A stretch of DNA of 64,000 nt, taken from contig JBCNJP010000008.1 in NCBI GenBank assembly GCA_039602395.1, positions 19,731,867 through 19,795,866 on the forward strand. Reading direction: 5' to 3'. The notes beneath the pieces are model-generated. The model worked only from the letters and a program-made list of their open reading frames with translations, was not told the origin of the DNA and did not search any database. The stretch comes from Deinandra increscens subsp. villosa (Eukaryota; Streptophyta; Magnoliopsida; Asterales; Asteraceae). Shown here piece by piece: positions 1 through 11,475 of this stretch. Position 1 is the first letter of the stretch. The number at the start of each line of letters is the position of its first letter. Made by a program: the position numbers and the translations under genes.

Positions 1-1081
1 GGCCTCAAACAAGCTCCTAGAACCTGGTATAAAACTCTTTCTAACTCCCTTCTAGAGAATGGCTACAGGAGAGGTGCTATTGACAAAACACTTTTTGTCA
101 AATGTGTTGGTAAGGATATGCTGATGGTTCAAATTTATGTAGATGATATTATTTTTGGTTCATCAAACACTGTTCTGTGCAAGGAGTTTGAATCACTGAT
201 GTAGTCGAAGTTTGAAATGAGTTCTATGGGAGAATTTGCATTCTTCTTAGGCTTACAAGTGAAGCAAACTGCAGCAGGGATTTTTTTTTAATCAGTCAAA
301 GTACATTCAAGATATGCTGAAGAGATTTGATATGCTAACATGCTCAAGTGCTAAAACTCCTATCTCCACTTCCCACAAGTTAACAAGTGACTTAAGTGGC
401 AAGCCAGTGGATGTACACATGTATAGAGCCATGATAGGATCACTGATGTATCTTATAGCAAGTAGACCTGACATCATGTTTAGTGTTTGCTTATGTGCAA
501 GATATCATTCCTCACCAAAGGAATCACACATGCTAGCAGTCAAAAGAATTTTCAAGTATTTGAAGGGTCAACCCAAATTGGGATTGTGGTACCCTAAGAA
601 TTCTGGTTTCTCCTTCAAAGCATTCACCGACAGTGACTATGGAGGATGTGATATTGACAAGAAATCAACATCAGGAGGATGTCAATTCTTGGGTGAAAGG
701 CTTGTATCTTGGCAATGTAAAAAACAAAACTGTGTTTCTACATCAATAGCAGAAGCTGAATACATTACTGCATCAAGCTGCTGTAGTCAAGTCCTTTGGA
801 TCCAAAATCAGATGCTTGATTATGGGATCACCTTCATGGAAACTCCCATTTTTGCAGACAACAACAGTGCCATATCCATCACCAACAATCTTGTCAAGCA
901 CTCCAAAACAAAGCACTTTGATATCAGGTATCATTTTATTAGAGATTGTGCAGAAAATAATTTAATTAAGTTGTTCAAGGTTCATACTGATCACTAATTG
1001 ACTGACTTGTTTACCAAAGCTTTTGATGAGGCAAGATTCTTCTACCTCATTACAACCATCAGAATGATGAATTTTGACTAA
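1..1081 (+). pseudogene. Ty1/copia pol 3' end (reverse transcriptase and RNase H), broken
   Basis: Translation from base 1 gives the C-terminal half of a copia reverse transcriptase (RVT_2), including the GLKQAPRTWY block and the catalytic YVDD motif (about 138-149). The connection and RNase H domains follow, with FTDSDYGGC, STSGGCQF and AEAEYI, and a tail matching LFTKAFDEARFFYL. An in-frame TAG at 202-204 replaces a codon between ESLM and SKFEM. A longer T run near 282-290 shifts the frame, and a TAA near 996 replaces an expected Gln codon. The 5' part of pol lies outside the window. Sequence and length match the minus-strand pol at 11476-13455, so the two are related copies. It is inactive as read. 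Confidence 0.93.
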
Positions 1082-1841
1082 CAAACTTTCTACAATTTTA
1101 ATAGAAAAAAAGAGGCATGTGCTCAAGAGCCCGTCTCTTGATACAAAAAGAAAAGAAAATGAAAATCTCTTGTGTAAATTAGAAAAAATTTCGGTTTATA
1201 GTCAGTAACTGTTGTTAAACTATGAAAAATTAACACAAATTTTCAAAAATTATGTGGTTTGGTTTTTCGTTCCAAGTTCCGGTTCAACCTGAGAAAGGAA
1301 AACTTTTGAAAATCTCAAGGTGAACTTCAACCGGAAAAATGCTGTGTAAATTGGGTGGCAAAAACTTTTTGAAAACAATTCTTCCAAGCGGAAAAATCTT
1401 CCGCTTGAAGTTCAAACGGAATAAATTTGGTTTTTAACATAAAGGAGAAAATGGGTTCCGCCTGAACTTCCGGGTCAACAAGTCAAAGTTACTTTTCATT
1501 AAATTACCCGGAAGGCACAACTTTTTAATGTGGATACACATTTAATTACCCATTGAGTTTTAACATTTAAATGTCCGAGGTTTCAGTAAAATTCTTTTGG
1601 ATAATGACATGCTTTACCGAGTTGTACCGTATAACCCATAAAGCACCAGTCACATCAGTTACTGAATCGACGGTTTAAAACCTCTCTCCTCCACGTCACC
1701 GATGAAAAAGGTAAAAGCCCTAATTTACCGTCATTTTCCCATTTCTCTCGAACCCCACTCACAAATTACTCCCAAATTTCTCCCAAACCCCCTCCATAAC
1801 TTCCAAATAACCGTCAATTTTTCTCAAATCAACCATTAACA
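1082..1841 (+). other. Post-pol spacer and leader of the env-like ORF, with CCGGAA/CGGAA palindromes
   Basis: No ORF of note. From 1260 to 1480 the words TTCAAGCGGAA, TTCCGCTTGAA and TTCAACCGGAA recur on both strands. The clearest is a near-perfect palindrome at 1399-1421 with arms TTCCGCTTGAA and TTCAAACGGAA. From about 1690 to 1841 the sequence is CT-rich and resembles a plant 5' leader (CCCTAATTTACC, TTCTCTCGAACC, repeated CTCCCAAA). It ends at an ATG in a good plant context (AACAATGGC). A TATA-like TATAACCC lies at 1629. Spacer length is the same, 760 bp, as in the minus-strand copy (10716-11475). Confidence 0.6.
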
Positions 1842-4800
1842 ATGGCTCCTAAAGCAAGTTCAAGTAGGAAGAAGCCCGTCAGCAACTCAAAGTTTCCGGT
1901 AGAGCACAACTTGGTGGCGTATCTTGAACCACCAAGTAAGACAAACATCTACAATGGCATGATCGACTTCCTTAAAAGATCTCACCTTCATCACATGCTG
2001 ACAGTTGAAGCGGTGATATTTGAAGAATTTATGGAAGATTTCTAGTCTCATGCTAGGGTTGCTGAAGGCGACAACGGTAGTGATAGGATTGTGTCAAATG
2101 TTCAGGGCACCGAAGTGGAAATTGATGAAGCCAAAGTACGAAAGGTGTTGAAACTAAGGGATGAAAGTGGATACATGGTAGTCAATTCCAAGAAGTATCT
2201 AAAACTGTTCAGAGACATTGGATATGGTGGTTCCCTACAAAGCAAAACCATCAAGAAAGGGCAGTTACCATACAACTGGAGGTTCTTGGCTCATACAATT
2301 CTGATATGTCTAACTCCAAAGAAGGGTGGATTTGATGAGCTTGCTGGTGAACAAGCCTCTACCTTCTATGCTGTGGTAAAGGGTTAAATTTTCAACTTTT
2401 CTAAATTAATTTTTATAGCCCTAAAAACAAACATCCAATCTGAATATTTCTATCTGTACCCTAGATTTTTAACATGTGGTCTTAGAGAATAATACCCCCA
2501 AATTGTTTTGGGTGGTACAATTTTGCAACCTAAACTCCCAAATGAGAAAACCTTTTCAAATTTAGCTTTAAACAAGACTGTCTTTCATGGAAGAGATACT
2601 GATCATCCCCTGCCAATTCCAAGGCAGTTTCCTAATGAACCTGCTCATGCTGAGGTTCAAACGGAAACTGTGGCAGTAACTAAGAAACCTGCTCAAGATG
2701 ACAGGACCATCAACCTAATGGTTCCTGATCCCACATCTGTCCCAGCTTCCTCTACTTTACAAACTTACAGATCCAAAAAGAGGAAAGCATCCACTAAAAC
2801 TACCACCACTACCACTTTATCTTCTGAATCCCATCCCGCCGTGTTCAAGAGACAGAGAAATGTGGTCATTAGGTCTCCTCCACCTAGTGCCACCAGAGAA
2901 CCTGAAGCTTCAAACCCCGCTCAAGGCAAACAGTCTAAGCGGAAACTGGTAAAATTGTGACATGCCCTTAGGGATGAACCTTCTCTTGAGGGGGAGTCAG
3001 TAGAAACAGATGTACAATCCCCATCTGAAAAACTTTCACCCCTGCAACCCCTATCACCTAGGAGTGACAGTGCCCCCATTCCCAGTCCAAATGAAGGTGT
3101 TATTAACTCACCCACCTCATTACATGAGAACATTCCGATGTACCTGGAACCTGCTGCACTGAACCCCCATTCCTCACTAGAGGTGAATCTTAGGAGTCAA
3201 GAAGGGATTCATGCAGAGCGGGCTACTGCTGCTCAAGTATCCCCACTGGATCTTCGTGCTAGCAGTAACATCAATAAGACCCAAACTGTGGCAATCTTCT
3301 CTGAATCAGTAACCATGGGTTCTTCATTGGAACCAAGGGCTGCTGAAACAGTTGAAGAGAATCCCAGGTGCCAATAAGCCATGCGTACCACAGTTGATCA
3401 ATCTCGGATTGATAACTTGGTCTTGTCCAGGGATACTGGTAAAAAGGCAGTTGAGGACAGTTATACACTACAGGAATTGATGAATTTGTACCTTAATCTC
3501 CAAGCACAGGTTGATCATTTAAATGCCACTGTTGCTACATTGGTGAAGGCTGCTCCCACTGAAGCTGAGGCAGGTCCTTCAAACCCAAATAGAGAAGCTG
3601 GTGAAGCTGATACTGTCAAATTGGGGGAGAAGTTAACTTCAACTCCTGCCATAATTGAAATTGAAGAAACTGACAGGATACCAGCTGAAGTTAGAGCCAC
3701 AGCCTGCAAGAAACTTGGTGTTAAGCCCTTCACAGTGGAAGAAAGTTGGGTCAATATGAAGAGCAGTCAACTGATTTCCATTTCTCTATTTGAAGTCCCC
3801 AACCTCACTGAGTTAGTTTAGTCTTCAATGCTGATTGCTGGTGCTCTCCCTGAGCACATATATATGATCACAAGATTACTGAAAGATGTCATCTTTCCGG
3901 CTGAAAGAGCCGGTGATCAAGTGGAGAGGAACACCGCTTTTACCAGCAAGGTAGCAGCTGATATTGAAGAGAGCACTGCAACTATTGCAGTTGCCACTAT
4001 GTTTGAAGGAGGTGACGAACATTTGATCGGTGAAGAAGAAGGAACAGAGGTTTTGGAGCTAGCAGATGAAGAACCTGAAGTCACCAAACCTCAGGTGGTG
4101 ACTGAAGGTCCAAATATTGTTCAACTGGAAATTCAACCGGAAGTTAAAGCGGAAGCTCAACTGGTAGTTCAACCGGAACATCAAACTGAAACCCAGGTGG
4201 AAGTAATTCAAATAGATGAAAACTCCCCTGATCCAACATATGGCCCTGGTCATTCAATCTTTGGGTCTGATCAGCCACCTGTGGTTCAACCGGAAGAACA
4301 ATTAAGTGAAGAGGCTGAAGACATAGCTGCAACTTTAATAGCTATGGGGAGCACAGAGTCAGTTCAAGCTGAAGAGCCAGTTCAACCTGCAAACCTTATA
4401 TCTATTCAGCAGGTTGTTCAAACCCCTGAAGCTGAAGCTGTGTTGAAAATGGTAGACGATGCTAGAATGGTAGTTGAAGATGAGAGGCTAACCAAAGAGA
4501 TTCAAGAGGAGTTTGATCTGTATTCACAAAATAGCATTGTCGAAAGTTTATTGGAAGAGGCTAAGAAAAGATCCTTTAATTAGAGACTGAAGGATTATAA
4601 TTTGGATGCGATGACGGATGTTGAAAGGCAGAGGCTGATCTCAATTGCCTCTCAGATGCCTACTAAGTTGGTAAAGAATGATGAGAACTACCTACTTTTT
4701 AAGAAGGTAAAAAGGGTCCTGGTTGTTAGAAATTTGAAAACAGAAGAAGAGGTAGCTCAGTTGAAAGTTAGGGAGCTTTGCAACTTGATTGACTCAATCT

Positions 4801-4925
4801 TTCATGAGCTTAAAGGAGATATAGCTGTTGTAAATCCAAAGTTAGTGATGCCTTTACCTTCAGAATTCACCCCAGGTACATCATCTCACTTAAATGTCAA
4901 ACCTGAGTTTACTGACGATGCAGAT
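1842..4925 (+). pseudogene. Sirevirus-like extra ('env-like') ORF downstream of copia pol, first part
   Basis: Starts MAPKASSSRKKP and matches the minus-strand protein at 8046-10715. Shared blocks are a YNGMIDFLKRSH-like N-terminal segment, VRKVLKLRDESGY, IGYGG, and QLPYNWRFLAHTILICLTPKKGG. Long low-complexity stretches follow, rich in Pro, Ser, Thr, Glu and Gln, with many QPE/QAE-type repeats encoded by GTTCAACCGGAA words. A predicted helical segment (about 4600-4850) contains RQRLISIASQMPTKLVK. In-frame stops occur at 2043-2045, about 2385, 2958, 3375, 3819 and 4581, with at least one frameshift, so it is dead. I see no signal peptide, transmembrane helix or furin-type site, and 'env-like' refers only to position. 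Function unknown. The 3' end is cut by the assembly gap. Confidence 0.75.
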
Positions 4926-5425
4926 NNNNNNNNNNNNNNNNNNNNNNNNNNNNNNNNNNNNNNNNNNNNNNNNNNNNNNNNNNNNNNNNNNNNNNNNNNN
5001 NNNNNNNNNNNNNNNNNNNNNNNNNNNNNNNNNNNNNNNNNNNNNNNNNNNNNNNNNNNNNNNNNNNNNNNNNNNNNNNNNNNNNNNNNNNNNNNNNNNN
5101 NNNNNNNNNNNNNNNNNNNNNNNNNNNNNNNNNNNNNNNNNNNNNNNNNNNNNNNNNNNNNNNNNNNNNNNNNNNNNNNNNNNNNNNNNNNNNNNNNNNN
5201 NNNNNNNNNNNNNNNNNNNNNNNNNNNNNNNNNNNNNNNNNNNNNNNNNNNNNNNNNNNNNNNNNNNNNNNNNNNNNNNNNNNNNNNNNNNNNNNNNNNN
5301 NNNNNNNNNNNNNNNNNNNNNNNNNNNNNNNNNNNNNNNNNNNNNNNNNNNNNNNNNNNNNNNNNNNNNNNNNNNNNNNNNNNNNNNNNNNNNNNNNNNN
5401 NNNNNNNNNNNNNNNNNNNNNNNNN
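4926..5425. other. Assembly gap of exactly 500 N
   Basis: A run of 500 Ns, the usual length of a placeholder rather than a measured gap. The left edge ends in a codon run (DDAD) that reappears at 6330-6341. The right edge begins (ESTAT) at a point homologous to 3970. The two contig ends therefore overlap in module content but differ in sequence. Confidence 0.98.
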
Positions 5426-7397
5426 AGAAAGCACTGCAACTGTTGCAGTTGCTACTACAACTGAAGGAGGTGATGAGAATTTGATCGGTGAAAATGAAGG
5501 TATGGAGGTGTTGGAGATTGCTGATAAAGAACCTGAAGTCACCAAACCTTAAGTGGTAACTGAAAGCTCCAACATCGTCCAAGCAGAAGTCCAAGCGGAA
5601 GTTCAGACGGAAGCTCAACAGGTTGTTAACCGGAAACTCAAACTACAACCCATGTGGAAGTTTATGGCCCTGGCATCTCAATATTTGGTATTGATGGGTC
5701 TAATCAGCTACCTGTGGATCAACTGGAAGAATAGGAAAGCAATGAAGCTGAAGACATAGCTGTAACACTGATAGCTTTAAGGAGTACCGAACCTGTTCAA
5801 AGTGAAATTCCAAGAACTATTCAACAGGTGGTTCAAACACCTGAAGCTGAAGCTATGTTGAAGATGGTGGAAGATGCAAAAAGGGTAGTAGAGGATGAAA
5901 GGCTACCCTAAGAACTTCAGGCGGAACTGGATCTGTATTCTCAGGATGGAGTTATTGAAAGGTTGTTGGAAGAGGCAAAGACTAGCTCCTTCAATTGGAG
6001 ATTGAAGGACCACAATTTGGAAGAAATGATTGAGGTTGATAGGCAAAGACTGATCTCAATTGCTTCTCAGATGCCTACCAAGCTAGTGAAGACTGATGAA
6101 AACTACTTGCTGCTGAAAAAGATAAAAAGGGCTCTTGTAATCAAGAAACTGAAAACAGAAGAAGAGATAGCTCAGTTGAAAGTCAGAGAACTTTGCAACC
6201 TGATTGATACAATCTTTTATGAGCTCAAAGGAGACATATCTGCTGTTAATCCAAAGCTTGAGATGCCTGCACCTTCAGAATTTACTTCAGGTACATCATC
6301 AAACTTAAATATTAAACCTGAATTCACTGATGATGCAGATATGCCACCTCCACCTTCTTTCACATATGATCCAAGTCCCATATCTACAATAGTTTCATCA
6401 ATTCCACAGTCATTTGCCCTTATTCCATACAAACCACCTTTAATTTCCAAGAAGGTTGCAACCAAACTTGCCAACCCAAAATACAGAACTGACAATTTTA
6501 CCCATATTGTTCCCCTCAAGAAGAAGCCTCCTCCTACCTTGGATTTTTCTGATATATTCCCACCTTCCCCACCTTCAAGCCCTGCACCAGAAGCTATTAA
6601 ACCACCAACACAAACTTCCCTACCTCCTCATACCATCAAAGAACCTTCTACCACCATCACCAAACCTACTGAAGTTCAAACTGGCCCTTCTTCATCATCT
6701 GACAAAGGCAAAAGACCTATTGTGCAAGAATCAGCAATTAATTCTGATGAAGAAAGGATGATGAGAAAAAGAAAACTGATGCATGCCAAGAGTAAAAGAG
6801 ATCAAAAGCAGAGAAGAAAAGCTCCACCCAGAAAGAACATGATTATGGGTTGGACAGTAGATGAAGCCACTTTTGATTTCACCTTCAATTTGGCAAATGG
6901 CACAACTCAGGTGGTAAATGCTCGCAAGGCCACTACATTCCTTACTTTGCTGCAAATGACATCATTCTAAAGCTTAGAGAAATTCTGAGTCCATGAAGAG
7001 CTGAGCATATGTTAAGGCTTCTCATTGAGCCAACTGTGCTGGACTGCGGAATGTTCTACAAAAGCAATTTAGATGGTGACCAGCAAAAGAAGAAGAAGAA
7101 GAGCCTGCAAGTGAGATAAAATTTATCATCTAGGAAGAGGAAGAGAAGCTATTTTATGTTCACAGAGCCGATGGCACCTTCACAGTTCAAGAGTCCATTT
7201 CTGTTCAAGAAGAATGGAGCGAAATGGACTGGGAATCTTTCAAGTATGTGAAAGTGACCAAAACAAATTCAAAAGAGCTTTCTCAAAACCTGTATGCCAA
7301 CATGAAAACCACTGAAAAGTAGGTTAAGGAGAAGAAGATTTTTGGGTACAAGTCAATTTTTGAAGATAAACATTGGAATTTGACAGCATCAGCTTAG
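5426..7397 (+). pseudogene. Extra ('env-like') ORF, second part and C-terminus
   Basis: 5426-6340 repeats the content of about 3970-4925: ESTAT..VAVAT, EGGDE.LIGE, EPEVTKP, then the RQRLISIASQMPTKLVK helix and LKVRELCNLID. By eye it differs at roughly one base in six. It continues through a Pro-rich stretch (MPPPPSFTYDPSP), a Lys/Arg-rich patch (MMRKRKLMHAKSKRDQKQRR, a possible nuclear localisation signal) and a C-terminal domain. That domain contains EEWSEMDWESFKYVK and GYKSIFEDKHWNLTASA, ending in TAG at 7395-7397. The block EEKLFYVHRADGTF resembles the C-terminal block DAEKELFAVVRDGY of the third copy, so this domain is shared between families. Several stops (about 5550, 5757, 5911, 6970 and later) and frameshifts disrupt it. 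Confidence 0.72.
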
Positions 7398-7405
7398 GGT
7401 GAGAT

Positions 7406-7946
7406 TGTAAGGAATATTGCGCTTAGAAGATTTCCGGCTGAATGTCAATTTTGTTATGTTCCGGCTGAAGTTGAAGTTGAAGCAGAATTCTCACTTCAAG
7501 CGGAACTGGCAGTTCAAGCGGAAAGAAGCAGTTTTGTCCTTTAGCGAATATTCCGGGTGAACTCGATTATCCACCAGATAATGAGTTCAACCGGACTTTT
7601 CCTGAGATGTCTTTTCAGCAAATCCAATCCTACAAAAGCTTCTCGTATGCTTCTATATCTGATTCAAGCCGCTGTCCTAAAGTAGTATGTTGCTGCAAAC
7701 ACGCAAGATATTCCAATTGCCGATGTTTATTCTTTTGGTAGTTTGTATTTGACTTTATTGTTTACGGTCTAGATTAGATCGCATGAGATCAATGGTTGTC
7801 ATTGATCTCATCAGCACTATATATAGCTTAGTTAGCTCATAGTTTATACAGACAGACTTGTAATAGTGTAGCTTTGAGTTGATGCAAATAGTGCCGAGTA
7901 TTTGTTACTTTGTTGTTACTATCTTTCTGCAAATCAAGCTTTTACA
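7406..7946 (+). repeat. 3' LTR of the plus-strand Sirevirus-like copia element
   Basis: The LTR probably opens with TGTAAGGAATATT directly after a purine-rich tract (AGGGTGAGAT, 7396-7405) and the stop codon of the extra ORF. It probably closes with TTTTACA at 7946. A TATA box (CTATATATAG, 7817-7826) fits a U3 promoter. Words CGGCTGAA, TTCAAGCGGAA and TTCAACCGGA recur at 7430-7600 and match those of the spacer at 1260-1480. No 5' LTR is in the window, so the end at 7946 rests on the terminal CA and the switch to sequence belonging to the opposed element. 7947-8045 holds nothing recognisable. Confidence 0.5.
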
Positions 7947-8045
7947 TTATACACAAGAACTAAATCTCGCATAAGTAAAGTGAAATATAACTTTAATTCT
8001 GCAGGGTTATATTTGCAAGTAAAGGGCTTTTGTTTTAGTTTAACT

Positions 8046-10715
8046 CTAACTAACAACGATCCTAAAGTAGGTTATGACTTTGTCAATGATGGCAGCTCTC
8101 TTGACAAATGGTGGCAATGGATTGATCTTGACTTCACCTGTTCCTGGCTTGAATTTGGCCCAGTAGTTGGCCAAAATATCTGTTACTATATCTTCCACAG
8201 GAGTTGAAGGAGCCACTGGAACATCTTTTGAATAGTCTTTTGTTGGTGGGAAGAAGGTCCAAATTCCATAAGGTATCCTCTTTCATCTCTAACCCCTCCC
8301 AAATCTACCGGAGGAGCTTCAATCATCAATTTTTGGTCAGGTTCAACAGGAGGTGAAGGAGCAGAATTTAACCAAGAAAAGCTGATTCCTTGATAAATTC
8401 TTTTTGCATGTAGCATTGCTAATATTTCTTCTTCCCAAATGTTTGCTTGAGTGAACTCAAACCTAATTGGCTGCTCTGTGTCAGCTGTAAAGAACATAAG
8501 AGTGTTAGTTTCATCCTCCGAGTAACTGTTTGCTCCGAGGTAACTTGATAAGCAGCAATTACAATAGCCAGTTCTGAGATAATCTAATCGCTCGAGATAA
8601 CATTTTCTCCCGAGGTAAATTTTTCACCCTGGGTAATATGTTCTCTCGAGATAACATCTTTAGCTTCCGAGGTAACTTGATCATTAACCTCGGGATCAAT
8701 CAGATCTATATAATCCTTCAAAACATCTTCTATTTGTTCATCAGCAATATCAATATCAATTTTATACATATTTTTGTAGATTTCCTGGATATTCTGATCT
8801 TTTTCAACAGTGTCTTCTTTCAGCACACTTTGAACTTCTTCGTCCTCTTTCTTTCCATTTCCATTATCACCATTGCTATCATCATCATCTTCATCCATCA
8901 CTTATGTCTCAGCATCAAGATCGACTCCTTCTTCTTCAGCAATTGCCTTCATTTCAGGGGTAGGGGTAATAAAGTCTATTCTCAATAATCTGCTGAATTT
9001 CTCAGGCATAAGGAACCTGTTGATGCTTGATTTGCTTCAATTCTTCACCATGCAATATCACAGTGTGTGAAAGCGAAGTGAACTATGTTTTTAGTACAAA
9101 ACTGTTAATTCATTTAGTGAAAGCTTGCTCTCTATTGGTTTAGCACCAATATCCTTGAGCAAAGAAGGACCATTAAGCCTTGCTTGATCATGTCCCTCAC
9201 CCTGGTTGTCTTGGCTCCTGGGATTCCTAGTCACATCCTCATTTACCTCAGGCGCCACTAAAGGTGCCTTTGGGTCAGAGAATGGTCTAGTTTCCATGAA
9301 TTGAGTCTTATCTATGTTACCACTATCCACTGGATCCAGTGGGGATTCAAGTGTTGTGGCAACCCTTTTCACATCAGCCATGTCTATACTCCTATGGCTG
9401 AACTCCTTAACAAAGTGTGGTTGGGGTGATTTATTTTTAAGACTCTTCAACACATCTCCTGCAAATATGGTTTCTGGAGATAGTGTATCATAAGAAGTAC
9501 AAACAATGTCATCACCTTCACTTTGGGGTGTAAATTAGCTTAGTCTTGTTGGAGTTTTACTAGTGAATGAGGGAAGTACATTCAACCCTATAGGTTCATC
9601 TCCTTTAGGAGAATCACCGTTGCTTGGTTATCCCTTTTGGCTCTAATCTCTCTAGGGACTTTGTCCTTGACAGGGCTTACAACTTGGGTGGCTATGGGTT
9701 GCACAGGTGGAGTAGACCTTGCACCCTCTGTGTCAGGATTCTTTGAATCATTGGGAGTGGATGAAATGGTTGGAATATTGACAAATTTTGAGAGTCTCTT
9801 CCTCGTTTTAGGTGGGACTTGTTTGGAAGAGGAAGGATTGGCAGTTGGGGGTTGAACCACTGTTGGTAACACATGGTTGTCAACTGGAGCAATAGGCTGA
9901 GGATTTTCCTGTGGTTGCACCACTGGTGCACCCACTGCAGGTCTTGGCACAGGCATAGGATGGTCAGTGTCCACACCTGTATACCCTTTGTTCTTTTCAT
10001 TGCTTGACAAATATGAAAATAATTTTTCGTTTGGTACCCTTAATTGATAAATTTTATCTGATAATTTTAAGTTGGGTATCAAACACCTTAGAATGTTCTG
10101 CAAAAACTTAGGATACATATGAAAGAAGTGAGCATTGTTAGGTTTTAAATTATCCACCATTCTAGAAAAACTAAAATTTTGACCTTGTACCAAAGCATGA
10201 AAAGCTGAGGCCTGAACTGAAGAGAGTTCATCAACACTCTTCTTTGAGGATAAATTTGCCAAGATCACGTGTGCAAGAAATTTCCATTTGAATGGCAGTT
10301 GCGATTTCTTTAATTTTTTGTCTGATCCCCCATACCCTACAACCCTTAAGGTTGCAAGATATTCAGAGGAGGGCATTTCTTTATATCCTCCTTGGTCATT
10401 GAACTTCAGATGCGTTCGGATGACTTCTTCAGTAATTGTTACCTCGTGACCTTGAACCTTCGAGTGTACTTCATACACTCCTTCAGCAGTTTTTGTTCTT
10501 GAGGCATTTTGCCAAAATTCAGTAATCACAACTTCGCTAGTATTTGGATAAACTATAAGTGCGTAGAATATGTGTGACGCTTTTAGAAAATCAATCATTT
10601 CGTGAAACACAGTGTTCTTCTCTATTTTCGACAGTAGAGCAATTGTATTGTGGTCAGCATGGAATAGGGCATTCGCATCGAACGATGATTCCCCCTTCTT
10701 AGCCTTCGGTGCCAT
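8046..10715 (-). pseudogene. Extra ('env-like') ORF of the minus-strand copia element
   Basis: Reads on the minus strand from ATG at 10713-10715 (MAPKAKKGESSFDA) for 375 codons without a break, the best-kept N-terminal part of the three copies. Blocks include FHEMIDFLKASH, EVIRTHLKFNDQGGY, YGGSDKKLKKSQLPFKW, FLAHVILANLSSKKSVDELS and DTDHPMPVPRP. These align with the copy at 1842 and fill its broken parts. After a stop at 9588 the same product continues in pieces: 9453-9091, a strongly acidic segment 8901-8584, 8497-8186, and a last piece ending at a TAG at 8046-8048. It sits 760 bp downstream of pol, in the same order as in the first copy. No signal peptide or membrane helix is visible. Function unknown. 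The acidic segment carries the element's own CGAGGTAA-type words in its coding sequence. Confidence 0.75.
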
Positions 10716-11475
10716 TTGTTTGATGTTTGTTTGAAGATGAACATAATCGGAGAAGTATGAGAAAGTAGTAGAGAAAAGTGAAAGTTTGGAAGTATATGGG
10801 AGTAAAGGTGAGTAACTGCTGCAGTTAGTTTGTTGGATCGTGGGTTCTAGGTTACCACTTGTCGCCTTAAATTGGGGATGTGGAAGAGACGGTTATTGTA
10901 AAAAGCACAAGTGGGTCTGGTAAAAGAGAAAAAGGTGGGTTGACGTGGCTTCTTCTTGTTGGACCTACGGTTGTCCCACCGGACAACTTGCGACAGATAC
11001 TTTAAGAAGATTACCCTTTTCTTTAAGTAATCAGTAAACTCATATATTGGAAGACAATTTTTACCAATGACCTAGGTAAAATTTTTATCTCGGGTGAAGT
11101 TACCTCGGACGAGGTATTCATCAGAGATAATTCTTTTAAGCTCTTTTAAGTGACCTGGTGAGATTATCTCGGAGAGATGACGTCAACCGATATAAGTAAA
11201 GTTACCTTGGGTGTAGTTATCTCGGGTGAGATAATTTTTCTTTGGTAATTTTAGTTATCTCGGTTGGAGTTATCTCGGGTGAGATTTTGTCAACCGATAT
11301 AAATAAAGTTATCTCGGGTGTAGTTATCTCGGGTGAGATAAGTTTTCCTTGGTAATTTTAGTCATCTCCATGGAGATATCTCGAGTGAGATTATCTTGGT
11401 AGTACCTTTAAAAAAGTTGTGATTCCTTTTATTTCAAGATAAGAGAAATTTATTTTATCAGATTTGAAATTTCAT
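10716..11475 (-). repeat. Post-pol spacer with tandem and palindromic TTATCTCGGGTGAGATAA words
   Basis: Non-coding, between the RNase H stop (11476) and the extra ORF start (10715). The perfect palindrome-like word TTATCTCGGGTGAGATAA occurs at 11217-11234 and 11324-11341, inside a tandem repeat of period about 107 bp (the landmark GTCAACCGATATAA recurs at 11182 and 11289). Degenerate forms (CTCGGACGAG, ATCTCGAGTGAGAT) fill 11085-11400. On the minus strand the last 250 bp before the ATG are CT-rich and leader-like, with a CCACGTCAAC box near 10940. A promoter for the extra ORF is possible but unproven. Confidence 0.65.

Noticed and set aside
9637..9855. Plus-strand frame opposite the minus extra ORF
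   Set aside because: It is a shadow of the coding strand; the minus frame is longer and has homologues in the window.
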